Shown here: piece by piece, positions 34,917 through 43,396 of the stretch
How positions within the stretch are numbered: the first letter of the stretch is position 1
Layout: each line of letters begins with the position of its first letter
Source of the DNA: CADEED01 sp963711635
Lineage (GTDB): Bacteria; Pseudomonadota; Gammaproteobacteria; Steroidobacterales; Steroidobacteraceae
Direction: 5' to 3'
NCBI GenBank assembly: GCA_963711635.1
Contig: CAVQEZ010000014.1
Coordinates: forward strand, 1 to 64,000
Length of the DNA: 64,000 nt
Translations under genes and position numbers: made by a program
Notes under the pieces: generated by a model
Databases searched by the model: none
What the model was told of the DNA's origin: nothing
What the model saw: only the letters and a program-made list of their open reading frames with translations

Positions 34917-35595
34917 CCGACGTCGCGGCCCGAGGCGGCCGCAGCCCCGTCCAGAGCAGCAGGCCGATCATCCAGAATTCTCCAACCGTGGCGGTCAGGG
35001 GAAGCACTCCGAGCCACGCGCCGGCATCGGGCGCGAGTACGGCGATGAATGGACTGACCATGTATCCGATGCCGCCGAGGATCAGTACCCAGCCGAGGGC
35101 GCGATGACCGAAATGCGCCTTCCAGGCGAGCCATCCCATCGGGACTAACCACAGCCCGAAGAACACATTGCCGGCCTCCCACAAGCGGCCGCTGATCAGG
35201 AACAGCAGATGGCTCGTGGTCGCATCGGCGCCGGCGGGCGCGAGGGCGACATCGAGCGCCGCGCGCAACAGTGCGGCACTGACCAGCACGAGGATGGCGT
35301 TGACCATGCCGAAAAGCGCGAGCGCATTGGCTGCAAAGCCATCGGTGTCGCGGAACAGCCGGGCGAACCACACTGCCGCCAGCGCCTGGAAGGTGGCGAT
35401 GGCCAGCTCGAGTGCGATGCCCAGGCGCGCCAGGCCTTCGCGCTCGACCAGGTTTGCCAGCGTCCGCGCCGGGTTGCCCGCGGCAAACAACTCGGGACGG
35501 ATCATGAGGAATCCGAGCGCTCCGGTGATGGCCACACCCAGATAGAAGAGGCCGGCAAGCCTGCAGTCGAAGCGGAACGACGTGGACCTGGACAT
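34909..35595 (-). CDS. DUF4386 membrane protein
   Basis: 228 aa, starting MSRSTSFRFDCRLAGLFYLG (ATG at 35595, with another directly before). Six hydrophobic spans are visible, including ITGALGFLMIRPELFAAGNP, LELAIATFQALAAVWFARLF, LFGMVNAILVLVSAALLRAA and VLILGGIGYMVSPFIAV. The order 'AG..YL......F', 'N......L.......' and 'G..LWEAGNVFFGLWLVPMG' is that of DUF4386 proteins. Inner membrane, function unknown. Its start overlaps the stop of the S9 peptidase gene, so the two are likely co-transcribed. Confidence 0.75.
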   Translation of the reverse strand: MSRSTSFRFDCRLAGLFYLGVAITGALGFLMIRPELFAAGNPARTLANLVEREGLARLGIALELAIATFQALAAVWFARLFRDTDGFAANALALFGMVNAILVLVSAALLRAALDVALAPAGADATTSHLLFLISGRLWEAGNVFFGLWLVPMGWLAWKAHFGHRALGWVLILGGIGYMVSPFIAVLAPDAGAWLGVLPLTATVGEFWMIGLLLWTGLRPPRAATSAN

Positions 35596-37598
35596 CAATC
35601 CTTCTTGCCCAGCGACTGCGCCAGAAACGTTTCGATCTCCTTGAGCACCTGGGTGCGGGTCGATGCGCCCGATAGCCAGTGATCGTCTCCGCTGATCTCC
35701 ACATAGCGCACGTTGCGCTTGGCGCGCAGCAATCTCGCGTTCATGTCCCGCGACTGCTCCACGGGCACGACGCTGTCATCGATTCCATGCAGCAGCAGGA
35801 TGGGGATGCGCGCCTGGTCGGCATTCCGTAGCGGCGAGATCTTTCGCAGGTGTTCCATGTCGTTGGCGCCCATGGATTTGCGCCACCATTCCGCCGCCAT
35901 GCTGTTGCGTCCGCCGCGCTGCACGTCCTTCAGCATGTCCTCGGGATCGCTGAGGCCATTGACGCTCACGGCGCAGGCGTAGCGCTCCGGCGTCAGCGTG
36001 GCGCCCGCAAGCGCGGCATATCCACCATACGAGCCGCCCATGATGCAGATGCGCGCGGCGTCGACGTGTCCCGCCTTCACGAGAGCAGCGGCGCCGTCTT
36101 CCACGTCGGTCTGCATGACGCCGTCGCCCCAGCCCTTGCGGCCTGCGTCGAACCATTCGTATCCATAACCGGTCGAGCCGCGGAAGTTAGGCTGCAGTAC
36201 GGCGTAGCCGCGCGAGGCCAGGAAGCTTGCCCACCAGTTGAACGTGAAGTCGTCGCGTGCGTGCGGACCGCCATGAACCAGCAGCACCAGCGGCAGATTT
36301 TTCGGTTCGACGCCAACCGGCAGCGTGAGATACGCGGGGATCTGCTTGCCGTCGCGTGCGCGATACTTGATCGCCTGGCGTTCGCCGAGATGCTCGGGCG
36401 CGGTGAGCTGCGGATAGGTCTTGCCGAGCATGCGCAGCTTCTGGGTTGCCGTTTCGTAGAGGTAATACGCGCCGGCGTCGCCGGCCCGCTCGCCGTACAA
36501 CAGCGCGCGCGCGCGATCGCGCGACCAGGATTGCAGGGTCACGTACCCGCTCTCGAACATGGGCTGCACGGCCGCATGGATCTTCGCGAGCTCGGCGTCG
36601 AAGAACTGCTGTTTGGGCAAATCCTCGGTCCATCTCACGCCGATGACACGGTGACGCCATGGATCGCCCATCGGCGCGATATCGATGCCCTCCGAGCTCT
36701 GCAGGCCTTCCACCGGCGTGGACTTGCCGGTCTTTCGATCGATCGCGAGCAGCGTGTCGCGTTTGCCGTCTTCGTGCGGATCGATGGCCGCGATGCGTCC
36801 ATCCTCCAGCAGCCCATAGAGCGCCAGCGGCTGGCCCATTTCGGACACCTGCTCGAGAATCATGCGGTCCTTGCCGTTCTCATAGTTATAAAGGCGCCAG
36901 CGATTCTTGTCGTCGTTGATGTCGACACGGGCAACGGTGGCGCCGCGCTCATCGAGCAGGAAACCACGCGTCTGGGGGTTGGCCGAGTCGACTGCCGTGC
37001 CCTTGCCGGTGTCGAGGTTGACGCGATACACGGCCAGCTTCGGTGTGTTGTTCATGGTGCTGAGCCCGCTCCAGGCAGTCATGCGCCCGAAGCCCGGCTC
37101 GCCTTCGATGGGCACTCGCAGATTGGTCAGCGCCGAGTTGCCCATCGTGCCTTCGCTCACGAGCAGCAGGGTCATGGCTCCCGTGTCCAGCGAGAGCACG
37201 CCGGTGCGGAAGAATTCGACGCGCGGGCCGGAGAACAAGAAGGGCATGGACGCGGGCATCAGGTCGCGCGCACGGCCGGTGCCACTGACGTAATAGTAAG
37301 CCCGCTTGTCGTCCGCCCAGCCGACACCGCGCAGCGTGTTCTTGGGCGGCGGCGCCAGCGTCCTTTCCACCTTGCCGGTATCGAGGTCGATGATGCTGAG
37401 CGAAGTCAGTTCGCGCTCCGGTTCGCTGGAGCGGTATTCATAGCCCACCGACAGCGCGACACGTTTGCCGTCGGGCGACAACGCCGCTGAACCGATGGCC
37501 GGCAGCCGGCCGTAGGCTTCCACGGGCGGTGGTGGCGCTGCCTGAACTGCGTATGCATGCGTGCAGGCGAAGGCGGCGAGCAGAGTTCGAACGCGCAT
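35595..37598 (-). CDS. Secreted S9-family (prolyl oligopeptidase-type) peptidase
   Basis: 667 aa, intact. Signal peptide MRVRTLLAAFACTHAYAVQA. The N-terminal beta-propeller (IGSAALSPDGKRVALSVGYE onward) covers about 400 residues. The C-terminal alpha/beta hydrolase has LPLVLLVHGGPHARDDFTFN, SRGYAVLQPNFRGSTGYGYE, the nucleophile elbow ICIMGGSYGGYAALAG (Ser about 523), the acid in LHGIDDSVVPVEQSRDMNAR and the His in ISGDDHWLS. This is the acylaminoacyl/dipeptidyl peptidase pattern. Periplasmic peptide degradation is expected. Coupled to the DUF4386 gene downstream. Confidence 0.88.
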   Translation of the reverse strand: MRVRTLLAAFACTHAYAVQAAPPPPVEAYGRLPAIGSAALSPDGKRVALSVGYEYRSSEPERELTSLSIIDLDTGKVERTLAPPPKNTLRGVGWADDKRAYYYVSGTGRARDLMPASMPFLFSGPRVEFFRTGVLSLDTGAMTLLLVSEGTMGNSALTNLRVPIEGEPGFGRMTAWSGLSTMNNTPKLAVYRVNLDTGKGTAVDSANPQTRGFLLDERGATVARVDINDDKNRWRLYNYENGKDRMILEQVSEMGQPLALYGLLEDGRIAAIDPHEDGKRDTLLAIDRKTGKSTPVEGLQSSEGIDIAPMGDPWRHRVIGVRWTEDLPKQQFFDAELAKIHAAVQPMFESGYVTLQSWSRDRARALLYGERAGDAGAYYLYETATQKLRMLGKTYPQLTAPEHLGERQAIKYRARDGKQIPAYLTLPVGVEPKNLPLVLLVHGGPHARDDFTFNWWASFLASRGYAVLQPNFRGSTGYGYEWFDAGRKGWGDGVMQTDVEDGAAALVKAGHVDAARICIMGGSYGGYAALAGATLTPERYACAVSVNGLSDPEDMLKDVQRGGRNSMAAEWWRKSMGANDMEHLRKISPLRNADQARIPILLLHGIDDSVVPVEQSRDMNARLLRAKRNVRYVEISGDDHWLSGASTRTQVLKEIETFLAQSLGKKD

Positions 37599-37648
37599 CT
37601 AGGGTCCCCCTGTTTTGGAGGAGTGTAGCGCGAATAAGATCGAGGCTC

Positions 37649-38743
37649 ATGATCCCTCCCACGCTCACCGACCTGCGCCGCTACGCCATCTCGCGCTCGC
37701 TCTTCAAGCCGACCTCGCTTGCCAGGGCCATTGCAAGGCTCGGCTTTGTCCAGGCTGATCCCATCCGCGCCCCCGCGCGAGCGCAGGACCTGACTCTTCG
37801 CCACCGCGTCGCAAACTACCGCGCCGGTGACCTCGAGCGCCGCTATTCGAAGCTGCCGATCGAGGAGGACTTCTTCGTCAACTACGGCTTCGTGCCGCGC
37901 GAGGTGCACTTGCTGATGCATCCGCGCACGGCGCGGCAGGTGTGGACGAAGGCGCGTTGGCGCCAGGCGAATGCGGTGTTGGATTTCGTGCGCGAGCGTG
38001 GCGTGGTCCATCCGCGCGAGGTCGACGCGCACTTCGCCCATGGCAAGGCGACCAACTGGTTCGGTGGTTCGAGCAATGCTTCGACGCAGTTGCTGGATGG
38101 CATGCACTATCGCGGGCTGCTGCGCATCGCGCGCCGCGAGGGCGGCGTACGGTTGTATGCGCCGCGTGAAGCCAATGTGGCGCCAGCGGACCCGGCGGCG
38201 ACGATGGACACACTGGTGGACATCATCGTGAACAAATACGCACCGCTGCCGGAGAGCACGCTGTCGCAATTGGTGATGTTCCTGGCGAACGCAGTACCGC
38301 ACTGGCGCGACGCGCGGAAATCCGCGCTCGCGCGCGCGAAGGCGCGCCTGCCGCATGCGGAGATCGATGGGCGCTCCTGGTATTGGCCTGAAGGTGAAAA
38401 CCCGCGTTCGCGCCGCCACGCCGTGGACGACGAGGTGCGCTTGCTGGCTCCGTTCGATCCCGTGGTCTGGGACCGGCGGCGCTTCGAGTTGTTCTGGGAC
38501 TGGGCTTACCGATTCGAGGCTTACACGCCCGCCCCGAAACGCGTGCGCGGCTACTACGCGCTGCCGCTGCTCTGGCGCGACGCGGTCGTGGGCTGGGGGA
38601 ATCTGTCGGTAGCTAGCGGGCGGCTGAGGTCTTCATTCGGCTATTCCAGCGGCCGCGCGCCGAAGGATCCGGCGTTCCGACGGGAACTCGACGCCGAGCT
38701 TGGGCGTATCGAGACATTTCTCGTGCTGCAAAGCGACATGTAA
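37649..38743 (+). CDS. YcaQ-like winged-helix DNA glycosylase family protein
   Basis: 364 aa, intact. The start MIPPTLTDLRRYAISRSLFK leads to LARAIARLGFVQADPIRAPA then RAQDLTLRHRVANYRAGDLE. The 'LG.VQ.D.....RA.....' pattern with IEEDFFVNYGFVPREVHLLM is the HTH_42/YcaQ family. Escherichia coli YcaQ unhooks interstrand crosslinks, and AlkX-type relatives act on alkylated bases. The C-terminal DDEVRLLAPFDPVVWDRRRF and FEAYTPAPKRVRGYYALPLL are the conserved closing motifs. Cytoplasmic. Divergent from the S9 peptidase with about 50 bp between starts. Confidence 0.82.
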   Translation: MIPPTLTDLRRYAISRSLFKPTSLARAIARLGFVQADPIRAPARAQDLTLRHRVANYRAGDLERRYSKLPIEEDFFVNYGFVPREVHLLMHPRTARQVWTKARWRQANAVLDFVRERGVVHPREVDAHFAHGKATNWFGGSSNASTQLLDGMHYRGLLRIARREGGVRLYAPREANVAPADPAATMDTLVDIIVNKYAPLPESTLSQLVMFLANAVPHWRDARKSALARAKARLPHAEIDGRSWYWPEGENPRSRRHAVDDEVRLLAPFDPVVWDRRRFELFWDWAYRFEAYTPAPKRVRGYYALPLLWRDAVVGWGNLSVASGRLRSSFGYSSGRAPKDPAFRRELDAELGRIETFLVLQSDM

Positions 38744-38764
38744 CTGACGCGCTATTGTGGGCCC

Positions 38765-41614
38765 ATGCCAACCCAGCCGAGCCGTCGCGACTTCCTGAAG
38801 TGCCACTGTTGTCGCGGGCATCACCGTGTACATCGCGGCGCCCGGCAGCAGCGCGCTGGCCGCGTTGCTGGAAAAGGAGCGGCTGCGCCCACTGCCGTGG
38901 GACGCGCAAGAGCGGGCGCATCCGTTACCGCACCGACGCCACCGCGAAGGTCACGGGCGAAAAGATCTTCAGTTTCGACATGCGCGGCCGCGACCTGCCT
39001 GGTTGGCCGCGGGACCAGGCACACGCGATGCTGTTGCGGGTGACGCGCGCCGATCGCGCCTATGCGGGCTTCGACCTGTCGCGACTCGGTGCGGACCTGA
39101 AGCCCGACCGCGTCGTCACCGCCTCTGACCTGCGACGCGATGGCATCGCGTTTCCGCCGTTCTACGGGGCGGACATGCTGTTGCCGGAAGGCGCGACCCC
39201 GGCCTATCTGGGCCACGCCGTTGCGCTGCTGATCTGGCACGATTTCGCCCGCTTTCGCGCCGCCAAGAACGCGCTGAAGTTCCACGACGACGTGATCCGC
39301 TGGGGCGCGCCGACCGGTCCGCTGGAGCGCCCGCCCTGGGCGAGCTTCCGCTACGTGCGGGTGGGCGGCGCCACGCCGTTCGACGACGACGCCTACTCGA
39401 GCCTCAAGGACACGCCGCTGTTTCCGCGCGGGCTACGTGAAGAACGCTCCGCAGTGGCCGCAGGCCAATCTGAAAGGTGAGATCGACGCGCGCGGCATGG
39501 CGCACGCCGTCGCGATCAGGGCCGCGTTGGACGATCCCGGCCCGGGCACACTGATGCTGGAGCGCGAGTACTTCTCACAATCCATCGACACCGCCGCGTT
39601 CGAGCTCGACAACGGCAACGGCTGGTTCGATGTGAACGAAGGTGCGGTACATCTCGTGGCCGCCACGCAGTCGCCGCACGAAGTTGCGGAGGATGGCGCG
39701 CGCATGCTGGCCGCCAGCCGCTTCGGCGTGAAGCGGCTGGTGGTGCATCCGTGTTACACCGTCGGCTACGGCTCCAAGGATCACTGTCCGTTCCCGTTCT
39801 ACGCGTTGACGGCGAGCCTGTACGGCGACGGGCGGGCAGTGCGCCTGGCCAACGACCGCTACGAGCAGTTTCAATCCAGCCTCAAGCGCCACAGTTTCCG
39901 CATCCGCTATCGCCTCGCGGTCGACCGCGACAGCGGCAAGTTCACGATCTTCCAGGGCGACATGACGGGCGACGGCGGCGGCCGGCAGAATTTCTCGCCG
40001 TCGGTGTGCCTGGTGGCGGCGACCGCGGCGCAGTCCATCTACTACTTCCCGCGCAGCGACCTCGCGAGCACGGTGATCGCTTCGCGCGCGCTCGACGCGG
40101 GTTCGGCGCGCGGCTATGGCACGTTGCAGAGCATGAGCGCGACCGAGATGCTGGTCGACGAGGCGGCCGCGGAACTGCGCATGGATCCGATCGAGCTGCG
40201 CCAGCGCAACGTATTCGCATCGGGCATGAAGAACACGCAGGGCGCGATTCCCGGCGGCGCGCTGCGCGCCGACGAGGTGCTCGCCCGGTGCCGTGAGCAT
40301 TCGCTGTGGCAGCAACGCGCGACGCGCAAGCACGAATACGAGGCGGCGCATCCGGGCAGGCGCTACGGCGTCGGTTTCGGTTGCGTGCAAAAGGATTTCG
40401 GCACCGGCGCCGAGGCGCGCGTTCGCCGAAGTCGCACTGGCGCGCGATGGGCAGGTGCTGCTGCGCCAGGTCGGCATCGACATGGGCACGGGAATGGCCA
40501 CCAGCCAGGCGGCGTTGTGCGTTCGTTGGCTCGGCAGGCCGGCCGACGAAGTGCGCACCGGCGAGATCGAGTGGCCTGAATTGCCGATGTTCGCGACCGG
40601 CAATCCCTGGCTGATGCAGCAGGACGAGCAGGATCGAACAAGCCCGCAATCCGCGCTGGACGCCGTACCTGGTGACTCCGAGCAGCGCGAGCAATTCGGC
40701 GTACTTCTACGGCCATGCGACGCGCGAGGCGGCGCGGCTGCTGTTCACGCAAGGCCTGTGGCCGGCGGCATTGGCGATCTGGGGCGCAGGGTTTCGGCGG
40801 TGGCCAGCTCGCCCCGCTGTCGGTGCGGCGTGAGGACGCGCATTGGGTCGATGGCAAGCTCACCGCGGGTAGTTTGGTCGCGCTGCCACTCGCGCAGCTG
40901 GTCGCGAAGGCGTACGAGCTTGGCCTGGCGACCGGCGCGGTCGTGCACACATTCAATCGCTGGCAATGGGCGGAAGCCGAATTCCCGCTGGCGGGTGATG
41001 ACGCCCGCCTGCCGCTGGATGGCGTCGCGTTGCGCTGGGGCCAAGGAATGGGCGAGGGGAAGGGCGCGGGTCGCGGTACTCCTACCGCCAACGGCTATCG
41101 GATGCTGGAGCGCACGCGCGTGCATTACCCGCCCGCGCAGCGCAACAACGCCGGCGTCGTCTACTACAGCGCGATCGGGACGATTGCCGAGGTGGCGGTG
41201 GACACCGCCAGCGGCCGTGTCGAGCTACTCGATCATCATTCGGTGCTCGAATGCGGCAACCAGATCGTGCCCGAGCTGGTGTCGGGCCAGTTGCAGGGTG
41301 GCCTGGCGATGGGCATCGGCCATGCGCTGCATGAGTATCTGCCGCTGTATGAGGACGGGCCCGGCAACGGCACCTGGAATTTCAATCGTTACACGCTGCC
41401 ACGCGCCCGCGACGTGGCGGTATGGAAGCAGAGCGGCGAAGTGCTGCCGGCGCTGTCGCCCAGCGACCCAAACAAGGGTATGGCCGAGGTGGTGATGATC
41501 GCGATCGTGCCGGCGATCGTGAACGCCATCGCGCACGCGACCGGCCTGCGCTTTCGCGAGCTGCCGGTGACCGCGGAGAAAGTACGCGCGGCGTTATCCA
41601 AGGTGACGCCGTGA
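38765..41614 (+). CDS. Molybdopterin-dependent hydroxylase large subunit, Tat-exported, frameshifted
   Basis: Xanthine-oxidase-family subunit of the isoquinoline/aldehyde/nicotinate dehydrogenase type. The start MPTQPSRRDFLK carries the twin-arginine motif, so it acts in the periplasm. Recognisable pieces: ATAKVTGEKIFSFDMRGRDL, VHPCYTVGYGSKDHCPFPFY, SSLKRHSFRIRYRLAVDRDS, ASRALDAGSARGYGTLQSMS, MGTGMATSQAALCV, GVVYYSAIGTIAEVAVD, and the closing QGGLAMGIGHALHEYLPLYE and SDPNKGMAEVVMIAIVPAIV (cofactor-proximal Glu). Shifts are needed near 38808, 38920, 39430, 40420, 40640 and 40790. About 940 aa reassembled. Followed at once by the 2Fe-2S and cytochrome subunits. Substrate unknown. Confidence 0.85.
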
Positions 41615-41616
41615 CC

Positions 41617-42142
41617 ATGCTCAGGCTGAAGATCAACGGCAAGGACTTCGGCCCGATCGACGTACCGGAAGACATGATGCTGGTCGACGTGCTGCACGAA
41701 TACCTCGGCCTCACCGGCACGCGCTTCGGTTGCGGGCAGGGTGAGTGCGGCGCGTGCACGGTGATCGTGGATGACGCGCGCGGTCCGCGCGAAGTGCGCA
41801 GCTGCATCACCGGCGCGCACTACTTTTCGGACAAGCGCCATTCGCACCGTGGAAGGCCACGCCACGCGCGACGCGGCCGGCAAGATCAGCGCGCTGTCGC
41901 CCGTGCAGCAGGCTTTCCTCGATCACTTCAGCTTTCAATGCGGCTACTGCACGCCCGGATTCGTCAATGCCGCGACGGTGCTGTTGGAGCGACTGGCGAA
42001 GTCGCCGGTGCGCAAGGAAGAGCTCGAGGACACGATCACCGACGCACTCAACCCGCACCTGTGCCGCTGTACCGGCTACGTGCGCTACTACCAGGCGGTG
42101 AAGCAATTGGTGTTGAGCACGCCGGGGCTGGTCAAGCCATGA
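41617..42142 (+). CDS. 2Fe-2S subunit of the molybdenum hydroxylase, frameshifted
   Basis: About 173 aa. The start ATG at 41617 (or the GTG at 41611) overlaps or abuts the large-subunit stop. The plant-type ferredoxin cluster is GTRFGCGQGECGACTVIVDD (Cys-x4-Cys-x2-Cys) plus the Cys in SCITG. After a shift near 41835 the helical second cluster domain follows: FSFQCGYCTPGFVNAATVLL and ALNPHLCRCTGYVRYYQAVK. Both clusters are complete. It passes electrons from molybdopterin to the cytochrome encoded next; the cytochrome start overlaps its stop (ATGA, 42139-42142). Confidence 0.88.
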
Positions 42143-43392
42143 CCCGGGTCGGCTGGAGGCGTGTGCTGCTGTTGTTGTTGGTCATCCTGGTGGCGTGGGG
42201 GCTCTCCGCCATCCTCTCGCGCTGGTGGTCCGGGCGCGGCCCCGTACAGCAGGTGCAGGCCAGCGCACGAGCAGCTCACGCTCGGCCGCTATCTACTCGA
42301 CGCGGCGGACTGCGCCGCGTGCCACACCGCGCCGGCGGTGCGCCGTTCGCCGGCGGCGTGCCGCTGCATTCGCCGTTCGGCACCATCTACGGCACCAACA
42401 TCACGCCCGATCCGGAGCACGGCATCGGCCGCTACACGGCCGACGACTTCTATCACGCGCTGACCCGGGGCGAGGCGCGCGACGGCCACCAGTTGTATCC
42501 GGCGATGCCGTACGTCTCGTACAAATCGATGACGCGTGCCGATAGCGACGCGATCTATGCCTACCTGATGAACCAGGTCGCCGTGAACCAGGCCAACCCG
42601 TCCAATGACGTCCGCTTCCCGGCCAACATCCGCCCCAGCCTGCACGTCTGGAACCTGCTGTTCGCCGGCGCCGCGGCGAGCCCGGTATCGCGGGGCAACT
42701 CGCCCGCATGGCAGCGCGGCCGTTACCTGGTGGAAGCGCTCGGCCATTGCGGTGAGTGCCACAGTCCACGGGGTGTGCTCGGCCAGGTGGATCGCGAGCG
42801 TGCACTCGCCGGCAACAGCGAGCTGGGCCGATTTGCCGCTCCCGACATCACCCCGCGGGGACTGGCGGCGCGCGGCTGGCAGGGTGCCACGCTGCGCGAA
42901 TACCTGGCAACCGGCGCGAGCGCGCTGGCGGTAGCCTCGGATGAGATGCTCAAGGTGGTGAACCTGTCGACCAGCCGGCTCAACGCCGGCGACCTCGATG
43001 CGATGACTATCTACCTGCTCGGCGACGCGCCCGCGGCACCGGGCACGCTGGCGAGCACGGCGGGCAGTGCCGACGTTCCCGCGCAACGCCACTATTTCAA
43101 CCTGTGCGCGGGATGCCATGGCCGTGAGGGTGGAGGCGTGCCCAACGTCGCCGTGAGCCTGCGCGCCAACAGCAGCGTGCGTGATCCCAGCCCGCACAAC
43201 CTCATCGTTGCCATTCTCGACGGCCTGCCCGAGCATGACTTTCCGGGGCTGGCGCGCATGCAGGACATGCCTGGTTTCGCCGCGGATCTCGACGATGCCG
43301 AAGTCGCGGCGCTGGCCACGTGGATGCGCCAGGGGTTCGGCGGCCAGTCGGCGCCCGTCGAAGCTGCGTCGGTGCGTGAACTGCGACGCTGA
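42139..43392 (+). CDS. Triheme membrane-anchored cytochrome c of the hydroxylase complex, frameshifted
   Basis: About 417 aa. The start MTRVGWRRVLLLLLVILVAW is an uncleaved signal/anchor. Three c-type heme sites: CAACH (in DAADCAACHTAP), CGECH (in EALGHCGECHSPRG) and CAGCH (in FNLCAGCHGREGGG). Distal Met ligands are likely in YPAMPYVSYKSM and similar segments. Two shifts, near 42265 and 42340, affect the first heme region. The gene overlaps the 2Fe-2S gene by ATGA. Such a triheme subunit normally takes electrons from the periplasmic Mo/2Fe-2S dimer to the quinone or terminal oxidase chain. It converges with the TonB receptor gene. Confidence 0.88.
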   Translation: MTRVGWRRVLLLLLVILVAWGLSAILSRWWSGRGPVQQVQASARAAHARPLSTRRGGLRRVPHRAGGAPFAGGVPLHSPFGTIYGTNITPDPEHGIGRYTADDFYHALTRGEARDGHQLYPAMPYVSYKSMTRADSDAIYAYLMNQVAVNQANPSNDVRFPANIRPSLHVWNLLFAGAAASPVSRGNSPAWQRGRYLVEALGHCGECHSPRGVLGQVDRERALAGNSELGRFAAPDITPRGLAARGWQGATLREYLATGASALAVASDEMLKVVNLSTSRLNAGDLDAMTIYLLGDAPAAPGTLASTAGSADVPAQRHYFNLCAGCHGREGGGVPNVAVSLRANSSVRDPSPHNLIVAILDGLPEHDFPGLARMQDMPGFAADLDDAEVAALATWMRQGFGGQSAPVEAASVRELRR

Positions 43393-43396
43393 CCCT

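Noticed and set aside
43070..43090. GACGTTCCCGCGCAACGCC as a seventh palindrome copy
   Set aside because: Only one arm matches; the second arm is missing and the sequence is ordinary coding DNA of the cytochrome gene.
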